Shown: one piece after another, positions 30,547 through 40,161 of the stretch
Position numbering within the stretch: position 1 is the first letter of the stretch
Layout: every line of letters begins with the position of its first letter
Source of the DNA: 'Nostoc azollae' 0708
Lineage (GTDB): Bacteria; Cyanobacteriota; Cyanobacteriia; Cyanobacteriales; Nostocaceae
Direction: 5' to 3'
Assembly (NCBI RefSeq): GCF_000196515.1
Contig: NC_014248.1
Coordinates: 5,150,001 to 5,214,000 of the forward strand
Length of the DNA stretch: 64,000 nucleotides
Translations under genes and position numbers: made by a program
The notes under the pieces: generated by a model
What the model was told of the DNA's origin: nothing
The model's input: only the letters and a program-made list of their open reading frames with translations
Database searches by the model: none

Positions 30547-31656
30547 ATGACAGACCGTGTTTTAATTATTGGAGGACGGGGACGCATTGGTAGCGCAGTT
30601 GCTAATGATATCCTCAATCACACACAGACAGATATTACTATCACTGGACGTTCCCCAGAGGGGAGTTTATCTTTAGGTGAGAGAGTGCAGTTTTTGCAGT
30701 TAGATTTGAGGGAATTTGACAAATTGAGGGATGCGATCACACAATCAAATCTAGTCATCCACTGTGCTGGGCCATTTCACTATCGAGATACACAAGTTCT
30801 AGAAACTTGCATTGAGCAAGGTACAAATTACTTAGATGTCAGTGATCACCGTTCCTATACCCAAAAGGCGTTAAATTTACATCAAAAAGCTGTTGATGCG
30901 GGAGTAACGGCAATTATTAATACCGGTATTTTCCCTGGTATTTCTAACAGTTTAGTACTTCAGGGAATCGAGCAATTTGAAAAACCAGAAAAAATACATT
31001 TAAGTTATTTAGTCTCCGGTTCTGGTGGCGCTGGAGTTACCGTGATGCGAACTACATTTCTCGGTTTACAGCATTCTTTTGAAGCTTGGATAAATGGTGA
31101 ATGGCACTTAGTTGCACCTTATTCTGACCGGGAAAATATTAACTTTCCTCATCCATATCAAAGCAGAGCAGTTTATTGGTTTGATATGCCAGAAACTATC
31201 ACACTACCTCATTCTTTTCCCACAGTAAAAACCGTAATTACTAAATTTGGTTCAATTCCTGATGTTTACAACCATCTAACTTGGATAGCTGCCCATATTT
31301 TCCCAAAATGGTTAATCCAGCGCCGTTATATGATCGAATTTTTGTCTCATGTGAGTCATAGCATGACTAATTTTACAAATATCTTTACTGGAATTGGAGT
31401 AGTAGTACGCGCAGAAGTGACAGGAGAAAAAGATGGTCAAACAATTGTTTATGCTGCAACTTTAGTCCATGAAAATACTGCTGTTGCTTCTAGTATGGGT
31501 ACTGGTAGTATCGCCAAATTAATCCTAGAAGGTAAACTCAAACACCCTGGAGTTTCACCTGTAGAAGCAGCATTACCTACCAGTTTATTTACAGAAATTA
31601 TCCAAGAACGGGAAATACAAATTAATTCTCATTGGGCTCCTAATAGAGAGGTCTGA
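30547..31656 (+). CDS. Saccharopine dehydrogenase-like NAD(P)-binding protein
   Basis: A 369-residue protein with an N-terminal Rossmann fold (VLIIGGRGRIGSAVANDIL, residues 5-23), then VIHCAGPFHYRDTQVLETCI and the NTGIFPGISNSLV loop typical of the saccharopine-dehydrogenase/trans-acting-enoyl-reductase-like superfamily. Substrate unknown. The last two residues (EV) and the stop codon fall inside the mobile element copy B, so the native C-terminus has been replaced; probably only a few residues are lost and the protein may still work. Confidence 0.75.
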   Translation: MTDRVLIIGGRGRIGSAVANDILNHTQTDITITGRSPEGSLSLGERVQFLQLDLREFDKLRDAITQSNLVIHCAGPFHYRDTQVLETCIEQGTNYLDVSDHRSYTQKALNLHQKAVDAGVTAIINTGIFPGISNSLVLQGIEQFEKPEKIHLSYLVSGSGGAGVTVMRTTFLGLQHSFEAWINGEWHLVAPYSDRENINFPHPYQSRAVYWFDMPETITLPHSFPTVKTVITKFGSIPDVYNHLTWIAAHIFPKWLIQRRYMIEFLSHVSHSMTNFTNIFTGIGVVVRAEVTGEKDGQTIVYAATLVHENTAVASSMGTGSIAKLILEGKLKHPGVSPVEAALPTSLFTEIIQEREIQINSHWAPNREV

Positions 31657-32469
31657 AAATTTAGGAAGGAGTCTTTGTCTGGCTTTCCATATTGTTAAGA
31701 TTAGGAAAGAGCTAAGGAAAGAATCAGGGTTGGGAATAGTAACTGATAGTTCCTATCCATGAAGATGTTGATGACAAATTCATAACTGACGTCATATCCA
31801 TAACATATCCATAACATTTATGAAATGGGCAAAACTAATGAACCGATTCCTAATGTGACTAAACCACAAATCCTAAGAATTACTTGTAACTAAATTGGGG
31901 AATCCAGGGTAAATCTTTGTTGAGGTACCCGGAATGTTTTTACAAATCTAATGACCTGTTCAACAAAAATACCCTTGGTGGAAAACTCTTTGTTTCCTGC
32001 CTTTTGTTCTGAGTCGCCATGGCATAATCGCTATAATCTTTTTCTACCTGTTCAAGGAGACTAACAGGGAAAACATTTGGTAATATCTCTAGTCAGTAAT
32101 GAAATGTGTCCTTTGCTTCCCTTTTCCATATACCGAAATGCAAACCTAAAACCTCAAATATTGGCATTTCCCTCCACTAGAACAAGCATAGAGATACCTG
32201 TTCTTTTATCTCTATTTTCCCTTTCCCCCCTCCTCCTTTCTGATTTATACCTATCTTTTTACTTTCTATGTCACCTTGAAGTTTTTTATGCTGCATTTCA
32301 CCTTGGGCTAACAAGTCTTGAAACTGATGGTTAGTTATTCCCAGTATTTGTTTTCTACGATGTGGATATTCTTGAATATAGTTAATTTAGTGGATTTTTC
32401 CTTGTGGTACACCCTCAAAATTCCCTTCTACCATTTTTTTCACACTAAGTTAATTTTCCTGACAGGTCT
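31647..32469. mobile_element. Unclassified insertion sequence, copy B
   Basis: Parallel to copy A (21146-21964) over its full length with scattered substitutions and one short duplication (tccataaca twice near 31800). Left end agaggtctgaaaattta, right end ccttgacaggtct-like (taattttcctgacaggtct). It fuses to the saccharopine dehydrogenase-like gene on one side and to the antiporter remnant on the other. Confidence 0.65.
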
Positions 32470-33108
32470 AAGGAACAATCAGCCCCATAACTATCCCAGA
32501 TGCGCTCAGCCATATTACATTTACTATAAACCATGTTCCCAACCAGTTATGCCAATTACTCTCTTTAAGGACATAAATGCCAAAATAAACAAACGGAAAA
32601 GCTAAAGCGTCATTTAAGCCTCCCTCAGAAGTTAAATCAAAGCGTAACTCATCATCGTCATTTGTATCTGTCAGTTGCACCTCCGAGCTTAATACAGGGT
32701 CAGTTGGTACCAGAATTGCACGTAATAAAATTGCCTATCCTCAATTCATCCCTAACCATAATTTCCCTACAGCAGCCAGGGAAAAGATGGAAATTGGCAT
32801 TAACAATCCAATCAGTCGTGCTCTAATATTCCACAACTTCCACTGGAAAAGTGGAACTATTTTTAAGCCACAACTAAACACAGAAATAATCACAACAAAT
32901 TGAGTTAATCTTTCCAGCAATTCGGCATTTAATAATTTATGACGACGTCATTGAATCAAACCTGTACCATAAGGTCCTAAAAAAAACCCTCCCAACCATT
33001 AGGTAGATCATGGCAAAAGAAAGAGGCAGACGGGAAATCCAACCTGATCCTAAAGTAACAATCAGTAAAACTAGACCATTCACCAACAAATCCAAAATAT
33101 AAACATCT
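32470..33108 (-). pseudogene. Cation:proton antiporter (NhaP/CPA1-like) remnant
   Basis: Minus-strand pieces: GWISRLPLSFAMIYLMVG, LNAELLERLTQFVVIISVFS, GLKIVPLFQWKLWNIRARLI, AILVPTDPVLSSEVQLTDTN, DDDELRFDLTSEGGLNDALA, FPFVYFGIYVL. The ILVPTDPVLSSEVQ and TSEGGLNDA motifs are the ion-site helices of CPA1 exchangers. Several stops and frame changes occur upstream of 32700, and the 3' part is cut off by mobile element copy B. Confidence 0.8.
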
Positions 33109-33277
33109 ATCGTAGATTTATGTATACACTTGTATAGAAAGTAATTGCTCCTTTACAAACTTAATGGAGTCTACATTTAAGTAGAAATCACCTCAAGGTA
33201 GATTTTTGAGAAATATTTGGCATTTATTGGTAGATTTGTTAGCCTAGTCAGAAAATAAATTGATAGTAATTTTCGTC
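33109..33277. other. Spacer upstream of the P450 gene
   Basis: AT-rich, 170 bases; probable P450 promoter region. No motif is clear. Confidence 0.35.
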
Positions 33278-34645
33278 ATGCAACTCCCACCTAGCTCAGA
33301 AATTCCCAGATTTATTCAGCGTCTGCAATGGGTTTTTAATCCTTTGAAACTCTTGGAAACATCTGCCAAGACCTACGGAGATTTTTTTACACTTCAGCTA
33401 ACAAATGCAGAACCAATAGTATTTATTAGCAACCCCCAAGGGATTCAAGAAATTTTTACAACTCCTCCTGATTATTTTGATGCAGGAAGATCAAATAAAC
33501 TGATTAAACCTTTAGTTGGAGATAACTCTTTACTATTAATAGATGGAGCAACTCACCAACATCAAAGGAGATTATTAACTCCTCCATTTCATGGAGAACG
33601 AATGAAAGCCTACGCACAAATTATCACTAACATTACAAAACAAGTAATTAGTGATTGGCAACTTGGGCAACCTTTTTCTGTGCGGGATTCCATGCAAGAA
33701 ATTTCTCTGCGGGTAATTTTACAAGCTGTATTTGGCTTGTGTGAAGGACAAGGTTTGACAAAGTTACAAAAACTCGTAGCTTCTTTACTGGATTTATCAG
33801 GTTCTCCTTTGCGTTCTGCTGTCACTTTCTTTCCTGCATTACAAGTAGATTTAGGGGCTTGGAGTCCTTGGGGAAAATTCCTGCGTGAAAGAGAAAAAAT
33901 TCATCAAATTCTGTACACTGAAATTCAGGAACGCAGAAATAATCCTGATTCATCTCGCACTGATATCCTTTCCTTAATGATGTCAGCCAAGGATGAAAAT
34001 GGAGAAGGAATGACAGATATAGAATTGTGTGATGAATTAATGACTTTGTTATTAGCTGGTCATGAAACTACGGCTTCAGCTTTAACATGGGCATTATATT
34101 GGGTTCATAATTTACCCATAGTTCGAGAAAAGCTGATTAATGAATTAAATAGTATTACTGAAAATACAGAATTAAATGAAATTTATCGTTTGCCTTATCT
34201 GACTGCCGTTTGCCAAGAAACATTACGCATTTATCCGATTGCGATGATTACTTTACCTCGCATAGTTAAAACACCAACAAAAATTATGGGTTATGAATTT
34301 GTACCAGGTACTTTACTTGCACCTTGCATATATTTAACTCATCGTCGTCCTGATTTATATCCAGAACCGAAAAAATTTAAACCAGAACGCTTTTTAGAAC
34401 GTCAATATTCACAATATGAATATCTTCCTTTTGGTGGTGGGAATCGTATCTGTATTGGTATGGCGTTCGCTATGTTTGAAATGAAGTTGGTTCTAGCCAC
34501 AGTTTTATCGCAGCTATATTTGGAATTAGTTGATAATATTCCTGTCCAACCTATCCGTCGGGGTGTGACTTTAGCCCCTTCTGGTGGTAAATGGTTGGTT
34601 GCAACTGGTAAACGGGAAAAGGTGAAGATTGCAGTGGGAGTATAA
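33278..34645 (+). CDS. Cytochrome P450 (CYP110-like)
   Basis: From the ATG at 33278 the protein is 455 residues: MQLPPSSEIPRFIQRLQWVF. An upstream in-frame TTG would add six residues but is less likely. Seen: I-helix AGHETTASALTWALY, K-helix ExxR in CQETLRIYP, PERF in KFKPERFLE, and heme-binding FGGGNRICIG with the axial Cys. This arrangement and the P-x-x-F-x-x-R start resemble CYP110 of Nostocales, a soluble P450 family that hydroxylates fatty acids or terpenoids. No terpene synthase or ferredoxin gene is next to it, so the substrate is open. Confidence 0.88.
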   Translation: MQLPPSSEIPRFIQRLQWVFNPLKLLETSAKTYGDFFTLQLTNAEPIVFISNPQGIQEIFTTPPDYFDAGRSNKLIKPLVGDNSLLLIDGATHQHQRRLLTPPFHGERMKAYAQIITNITKQVISDWQLGQPFSVRDSMQEISLRVILQAVFGLCEGQGLTKLQKLVASLLDLSGSPLRSAVTFFPALQVDLGAWSPWGKFLREREKIHQILYTEIQERRNNPDSSRTDILSLMMSAKDENGEGMTDIELCDELMTLLLAGHETTASALTWALYWVHNLPIVREKLINELNSITENTELNEIYRLPYLTAVCQETLRIYPIAMITLPRIVKTPTKIMGYEFVPGTLLAPCIYLTHRRPDLYPEPKKFKPERFLERQYSQYEYLPFGGGNRICIGMAFAMFEMKLVLATVLSQLYLELVDNIPVQPIRRGVTLAPSGGKWLVATGKREKVKIAVGV

Positions 34646-34658
34646 GTAAGAGCTACCA

Positions 34659-34812
34659 TGTACACACAAGTGCTCGAATATAGCCAAGCCCTCACCGAAC
34701 CTCCCCCTCACTCCCAATCCTGGGGTGACAAGAATTTTCAAAGTCGCCCATCATTGGGGGATTTAGAGGGCGAAATAAGCTGAAATGAAGACAGGTAGGA
34801 CTTGTGTGTACA
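34659..34812. repeat. Foldback element downstream of the P450 gene
   Basis: tgtacacacaagt (34659-34671) is exactly complementary to acttgtgtgtaca (34800-34812). The 128 bases between them code for nothing. It resembles a miniature transposable element or a large hairpin between the convergent P450 and bioB genes. Confidence 0.65.
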
Positions 34813-34880
34813 CGGTAGGTATGAAGCAGGAAGAAAATGCGGACAATTTTCAGCAATTGTTAGCACTTTTGTATCAGGAT

Positions 34881-35888
34881 CTACACAGTCAAAGCAGCAG
34901 ATGTTTTTTCATGTTTCTGGAATGGTGGACGCATTTCTAAACCCAGTAAATTCAGCATTTCCCGGTCTGCATCATAATGAGGACAAGGAGTTGTCAGCGT
35001 CAACATTTTGTTGTCATCGCTGGAGAAAATCGAATTAGCCCCCGCCATAAAACATAAAGCTTGTTCAACTTGGGAAAGTTTTGCTCTACCTGCGCTTAAG
35101 CGGACATCGGAAGTAGGGATGACAATTCTAGCGGTAGCAATCATCCGCACTACATCCCAAATTTTTACTTCCGGTTGATCTGCCAACGGTGTACCAGGAA
35201 CTTGTGAGAGAATATTAATCGGTACAGACTCTGGATGGGGCTGTAAATTGGATAGCGTGTACAACATTCCTACACGATCTTCCACTCTTTCACCCAAGCC
35301 GAGAATGCCACCAGAACAGACAGTAACATTAGTTTGGCGGACATTTTCAATTGTATTCAAGCGATCACCATAAGTGCGCGTAGTAATCACTGTACTATAA
35401 TATTCCTGGGAAGTGTCCAAGTTATGATTATAAGCATAAAGTCCCGCATCCTCTAACCGCTTGGCCTGATTCGCATTTAGCATCCCCAAAGTACAGCATA
35501 CCTCCAAACCAATGGAAGTAACATCCTTTACCATATCCAGCACTTCCTCAAACTGGGAATTATCCCGCACTTCCCGCCACGCAGCACCCATACAGACGCG
35601 ACTTACACCAGTTTCTTTCGCTTTTTGAGCGATGCTAATCACCGTTTCTTTTTCTAACAGTGCTTCCGGCTTTACCTCTGTTTTATAGCGGGAAGATTGA
35701 GCGCAGTAACCACAATCTTCGGGGCAACCACCTGTTTTAATAGAGATAAGCTTACAAACTTGTATTTGTTTTGGGTCATGAAATTGGCGATGCACACTAG
35801 CAGCTTGATAAATAAGCTCTAGAAATGGTGTATTATATATTGCCAAAATCTCATGTTGCTGCCAATCGTAGCGTATTCCCACCTTCAC
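34881..35888 (-). CDS. bioB: Biotin synthase
   Basis: A 335-residue radical SAM enzyme. The [4Fe-4S] motif CPEDCGYC lies near residues 54-61 in [20 protein letters not shown]. Further landmarks are [20 protein letters not shown] and [11 protein letters not shown], and a C-terminal [15 protein letters not shown] with residues for the second cluster region. It inserts sulfur into dethiobiotin, the last step of biotin synthesis. Start [13 protein letters not shown] agrees with family N-termini. No other bio gene is adjacent, as is usual in cyanobacteria. Confidence 0.96.
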   Translation of the reverse strand: MKVGIRYDWQQHEILAIYNTPFLELIYQAASVHRQFHDPKQIQVCKLISIKTGGCPEDCGYCAQSSRYKTEVKPEALLEKETVISIAQKAKETGVSRVCMGAAWREVRDNSQFEEVLDMVKDVTSIGLEVCCTLGMLNANQAKRLEDAGLYAYNHNLDTSQEYYSTVITTRTYGDRLNTIENVRQTNVTVCSGGILGLGERVEDRVGMLYTLSNLQPHPESVPINILSQVPGTPLADQPEVKIWDVVRMIATARIVIPTSDVRLSAGRAKLSQVEQALCFMAGANSIFSSDDNKMLTLTTPCPHYDADREMLNLLGLEMRPPFQKHEKTSAALTV

Positions 35889-35935
35889 TATCCTTTTGTA
35901 GATTGTTACTTAAATACACAGAATTAATAATTCTA

Positions 35936-36507
35936 GTGTATGAAATCAGAACTGCCACTAATCACATAACCAATCGTCTGTTATTAAGAGTCAGGATTCC
36001 CGAAGATATACCACAAATTATCCAATATTTTACTATTAATAAAGCCTATCTTACACCATTTTCACCCACTTGGGTTGATGGTTTTTCACAGCAGAATATT
36101 GGCAATATCAAATCGAACAATATCATCTGGAATTAATTCACGGCTGCGCCTTAAGATTATTTATATATCACTAAATCAACCGCACGAAAATTATTGGCGT
36201 TGTCAATTTTAGTAGTTTTGTGCGGGGAGCAGCTAATTTTTGTAATGTTGGATATAGTCTAGCAGAAACAGCACAAAGTCATGGCTACATGACAGAACCA
36301 TTCAAAGCCAGCACAGAATATATCTTTCAAGAATTAAATTTCCATCGCATCATGGCAAATTATATGCCACACAATCGCCGTAGTGGTAACATGCTAAAAA
36401 AAATAGGTTTTGTAATTGAAGGATATGCTAGAGACTATATATTAATTAATAGTAAATGGGAAGATCATGTTCTCACCAGTTTGACTAATTATAACTGGAA
36501 ACCATAA
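35936..36507 (+). pseudogene. GNAT (RimJ-like) acetyltransferase remnant
   Basis: HITNRLLLRVRIPEDIPQII and YFTINKAYLTPFSPTWVDGF open the fold. Near 36090 the frame shifts (YWQYQIEQYHLELIHG), there is a stop at about 36172, and then RGAANFCNVGYSLAETAQSH, GYMTEPFKASTEYIFQELNF and HNRRSGNMLKKIGFVIEGYA follow. The last blocks hold the acetyl-CoA binding part. One frameshift and one stop make it inactive. Confidence 0.75.
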
Positions 36508-36851
36508 TTAGAGAAATTGTAAGAATTCAGGAGTCAGGAGTCAGGAGTCAGAATGTTTGAGAAATTGGTTAATTATCAAATAGGTATTTTTGGCGTTAGC
36601 CTGAAAAAACTGACTGCTGTTCGCGTAGCGTGCCGTTAGGCATTAGCTGAATGCTTACGAGAAATTCAGGAGTATGGCTATAGCTTCCCCTAGGTTACAC
36701 TATCAGGAGTCAGGAGTATACTTAACAACAAGATCCCCGACTCCTTAAAGAATTGGGGGATCTGAATCCTGATAATTACGAATTACGAATTACTAGTCCC
36801 TAATCATATCAGATGTAAGATAAAGATAAGAACAATTAAGAATGGCTGATA
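36508..36851. other. Repeat-rich spacer upstream of selO
   Basis: Holds heptamer repeats (caggagt x3 at 36528-36548; attacga copies near 36776-36790), a cgcgtagcgtgccgttaggc-type dispersed sequence at 36623-36642, and a hairpin gatccccgac ... ttgggggatc at 36732-36761. No gene supported. Confidence 0.55.
36528..36548. repeat. Heptamer tandem repeat (caggagt x3)
   Basis: Three exact units; another partial run, caggagtcaggagta, lies at 36704-36718. Confidence 0.85.
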
Positions 36852-38300
36852 ATGACACTGGCTGAAACTCGAAATTACAAAGATTCTAGTAATCCTTTAC
36901 TATCTCTCAACTACGAAAGCGCCTTAGAATCTCTAGGTAATGATTACTACGATGAAGTTGCTGCAGAGGAATTTCCTCAACATATTCTGCGTTGGCGCAA
37001 TAATGCATTATTACCCCGTTTAGGACTTGATCCACAACTAGTAAAAAATGAAGATTTTATTACCGCTTTTGGTAAATTTCAACAACGAAAACCCTTTTTA
37101 GCATTGCGTTATCACGGTTATCAATTTGGTGAATATAACCCACATTTGGGTGATGGTAGAGGGTTTCTCTATGGACAAATACGGGGAAGCGATCACGAAT
37201 TATACGACTTTAGTACAAAAGGTTCTGGGAGAACACCTTACTCCCGTGCTGGTGACGGTATGCTCACACTCAAAGGTGGAGTCAGGGAAGTTCTTGCAGC
37301 CGAAGCACTTAACCGTTTAGGGGTCAGAACCTCCCGCTGTTTAAGCATGATTGAAACCGGACTAGGTTTATGGCGTGGAGATGAACCTTCCCCTACTCGT
37401 TCATCAGTAATGATACGCATGAGCAAATCTCATATCCGGTTTGGAACTTTTGAAAGACTGCACTATTTAAAACGTCCTGATTTAACTAAGAAATTGTTAG
37501 ATCATGTGATTGAGCAATATTACCAGAACCTCATTAATGAACATGATAAATATGCCCTCTTTTATGCAGAATTAGTGCAGCGAGTAGCAGAGTTAGTAGC
37601 ACAGTGGATGGCGGCAGGTTTTTGTCATGGAGTCTTGAATACTGATAATATGTCAATTACAGGGGAGAGTTTTGACTATGGACCTTATGCCTTTATTCCT
37701 ACTTATGATTTATACTTCACCGCTGCATACTTTGATTATTATCGACGCTATTGTTACGGTCAGCAACCGAGTATTTGTCATTTGAATTTAGAAATGCTGC
37801 AAGAACCGCTAAAGGCAGTAATTGATATAGCTGATTTACAAAATGGTCTATCTAAATTTGCCGAATATTATCAGGTTGAATATCGAAATCTAATTTTGAA
37901 AAAATTAGGGCTTGGCAATTTGCATTTTGTAGAAGCTGATGATTTATTGGAATTGACAATTACCTTATTAAAAGATAGTCAAGTTAGTTATCATCAATTC
38001 TTCGCGGATATGACTCTTACTTTTTCAAGTCAATGGCGAGATGAGCCAGCTTTTGTGATGAATGATTCTGAAATTTTTCCAGCTTTAGGAGCATCTGCAG
38101 TTTTCCATAATTGGTGTGTACTTTATCATAAAATTCTCAATAACTTTGACCCTGAAAAAATGGTAATAATTGCAAAAAATTTAACTAAATATAATCCACG
38201 AGCTAATTTATTAAGACCTGTAATTGAATCAATTTGGGAACCGATAATAGAAGCAGATAATTGGCAACCTTTCTATGATTTAGTTCAACAGTTTCAGTAA
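36852..38300 (+). CDS. selO: SelO-like protein adenylyltransferase (YdiU family)
   Basis: A 482-residue protein of the SelO pseudokinase family. Seen: [60 protein letters not shown], and the active-site [20 protein letters not shown] with the Asn/Asp metal-binding residues. Known family role: transfers AMP to protein Ser/Thr/Tyr and is linked with redox stress. E. coli and eukaryotic members end in a redox Cys/Sec motif; here the C-terminus (FYDLVQQFQ) lacks it. Length is near the bacterial norm. Single gene, ATG at 36852. Confidence 0.88.
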   Translation: MTLAETRNYKDSSNPLLSLNYESALESLGNDYYDEVAAEEFPQHILRWRNNALLPRLGLDPQLVKNEDFITAFGKFQQRKPFLALRYHGYQFGEYNPHLGDGRGFLYGQIRGSDHELYDFSTKGSGRTPYSRAGDGMLTLKGGVREVLAAEALNRLGVRTSRCLSMIETGLGLWRGDEPSPTRSSVMIRMSKSHIRFGTFERLHYLKRPDLTKKLLDHVIEQYYQNLINEHDKYALFYAELVQRVAELVAQWMAAGFCHGVLNTDNMSITGESFDYGPYAFIPTYDLYFTAAYFDYYRRYCYGQQPSICHLNLEMLQEPLKAVIDIADLQNGLSKFAEYYQVEYRNLILKKLGLGNLHFVEADDLLELTITLLKDSQVSYHQFFADMTLTFSSQWRDEPAFVMNDSEIFPALGASAVFHNWCVLYHKILNNFDPEKMVIIAKNLTKYNPRANLLRPVIESIWEPIIEADNWQPFYDLVQQFQ

Positions 38301-38468
38301 CATAACCACCCCACTAATTAATGTACGCCTTTTTAATGTAGTAGTCTGGCAATACTATTCATCCCCTGGGGCTAAAATACCTCTATTATCCCATTTTTTT
38401 AGAGGGAATAAGGGATATCTTCAGAAAATGTGCATCTTAACTGAGTAGTATTGCTTAGAGGAAATTCT

Positions 38469-38917
38469 TTATACTTTTATAGTATCAATAGCCTTTTCTA
38501 GCATATCAACTAAAGAGTTTGGGAGCATTTTAACATTGGGAAAAATTGTTTCTAAATTGACAGTGATTTATTTTTAAAAAATCTAGTTCTTCTTGGATTA
38601 ACGTGCCTACATAAACAGATATTGAGAATCAGTATTAGCGAGAATTACAGCAAATTTTTTATTTTCATAACGGGCTACTAAATCAGTTGAACGTTTAACT
38701 ACTGATTTAATTTCTGTAGCTAATAGCTGTAAGCATTTGTCTGTTTTTAAATGATCATCAGCATGAAGAAAGTTTTTGAAAAAATCCACATTGCATAATA
38801 ATAGAGAAATGGGTGATTTTTCACGAGAAAGTTTTTGCCATTGCAAATTTAAATATTCATCAAACTTTTTCCGATTGGCCAATCTCGTCAGAGGGTCTAA
38901 GAGATCACCGTATTGTC
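38469..38917 (-). pseudogene. Decayed GGDEF (diguanylate cyclase) duplicate
   Basis: Reads LLDPLTRLANRKKFDEYLNL, QWQKLSREKSPISLLLCNVD, FFKNFLHADDHLKTDKCLQL, and LVARYENKKFAVILANTD, then stops at 38607. After a break, ETIFPNVKMLPNSLVDMLEK ends at 38469. It parallels the C-terminal half of the next gene (39121-40137), but the active-site GGEEF is changed to ENKKF and the receiver half is absent (TGA just before it). It looks like a tandem copy that has lost function. Confidence 0.75.
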
Positions 38918-39120
38918 AATCCTGATTAGCCGTAACCAAGATTTTGGATTTTGGATTTCGGATTAATTCCACGAATAAATAAATCTAGGGGTTTGTATCA
39001 TCAAGGAATTATTGTCAGTTCTATAGAGGTTAAAAACTTGACACTCATGCGGTTCTTTATTCCCACTTCCCCAGAGTTAAATTAAATTTTTAATTCTTAA
39101 TTTTTAATTCTCCTCTATCT

Positions 39121-40137
39121 TCATGACATCAAATTTTTAGATACAATCCTGTTTCTACCTTGCGCTTTGGCAGTATAGAGTGCTTGATCTCCAACTTCAA
39201 TTAAAGTATTGGGAGCAATTTGCATATTAGGGAAAATAGTTGCAACTCCTATACTCAAAGTAACATAATTATCAACTTTAGATTGAGCGTGGGGAATCTT
39301 GAGATTATATACTTTTTGTCGAATGTCTTCAGCTAAGTAAATAGCTACTTTATCATTGGTATTGGAAAGAATTACTGCAAATTCTTCTCCACCATAACGA
39401 GCTAATAAATCAGATGGCCGCCTAACTGATAATTTAAGTGTTTTAGCAATTTGCTTTAAACAATCATCTCCGGTTAAATGACCATAAGTATCATTATAAT
39501 TTTTAAAAAAATCTACATCACATAATAATAAAGACAGAGGCAATTTTTCACGAGCGAGTCTTTGCCATTCTGAATTTAAATATTCATCAAATTTTCTACG
39601 GTTGGCAACTCCTGTTAATCCATCGAGAAAAACAAAAAGTTGTAATTGCTGATTTGCTGCCAGCAACGCTGCTTCAAATCGTTGACGTTCTTTGATTTCT
39701 TGTTGTAAGAGTTTGTTTTGTTGAATAAGTTGCTGATTTTGCTGGTAAATAACAACTTGATTCCTCACTCTTGCTAATACTTCTAATTCTTGAAAAGGTT
39801 TAGTAATGTAGTCTCCTCCACCAATTTCAAAGGCTATAATTTTATCAGTAGTCTGATCTAAAGCACTAATAAAAATTATAGGTATATTGGCAGTTTTTTC
39901 TTGAGACTTTAATTGTCTACACACTTCATAGCCATTCATATCTGGCATATTAATATCCAGTAAAATCAAATCAGGAGGTTCTATCTTTGCTGCTTGTATG
40001 GCAATTTCTCCACTAACTGTTTTTTTTACTTTAAATCCTTTTGATTCTAACATTTTGGATAATAAACGGAGATTGTCTGGATTATCATCAACAATTAAAA
40101 TTTGTCCGAAATTGTGTTCGTAATCAGATGAGAACAT
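39121..40137 (-). CDS. REC-GGDEF response regulator (diguanylate cyclase, PleD-like)
   Basis: A 338-residue protein. Receiver domain about residues 12-128: ILIVDDNPDNLRLLSKMLES, phospho-acceptor Asp in LILLDINMPDMNGYEV, Lys in DYITKPFQE. A coiled coil (YQQNQQLIQQNKLLQQEIKE) links to a GGDEF domain from about 170, with active-site RYGGEEFAVILSN and IGVATIFPN. It makes cyclic di-GMP when the receiver is phosphorylated. An RxxD inhibitory site is not obvious. It ends 24 bases after the phytochrome kinase on the same strand (kinase upstream is at 40162), so kinase and regulator probably form a light-responsive operon. Confidence 0.92.
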   Translation of the reverse strand: MFSSDYEHNFGQILIVDDNPDNLRLLSKMLESKGFKVKKTVSGEIAIQAAKIEPPDLILLDINMPDMNGYEVCRQLKSQEKTANIPIIFISALDQTTDKIIAFEIGGGDYITKPFQELEVLARVRNQVVIYQQNQQLIQQNKLLQQEIKERQRFEAALLAANQQLQLFVFLDGLTGVANRRKFDEYLNSEWQRLAREKLPLSLLLCDVDFFKNYNDTYGHLTGDDCLKQIAKTLKLSVRRPSDLLARYGGEEFAVILSNTNDKVAIYLAEDIRQKVYNLKIPHAQSKVDNYVTLSIGVATIFPNMQIAPNTLIEVGDQALYTAKAQGRNRIVSKNLMS

Positions 40138-40161
40138 AATTCAATTTAATTTAATTTGATT

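Noticed and set aside
33260-33277. TTG start for the P450
   Set aside because: The ATG at 33278 gives the usual N-terminus; the six extra residues have no support.
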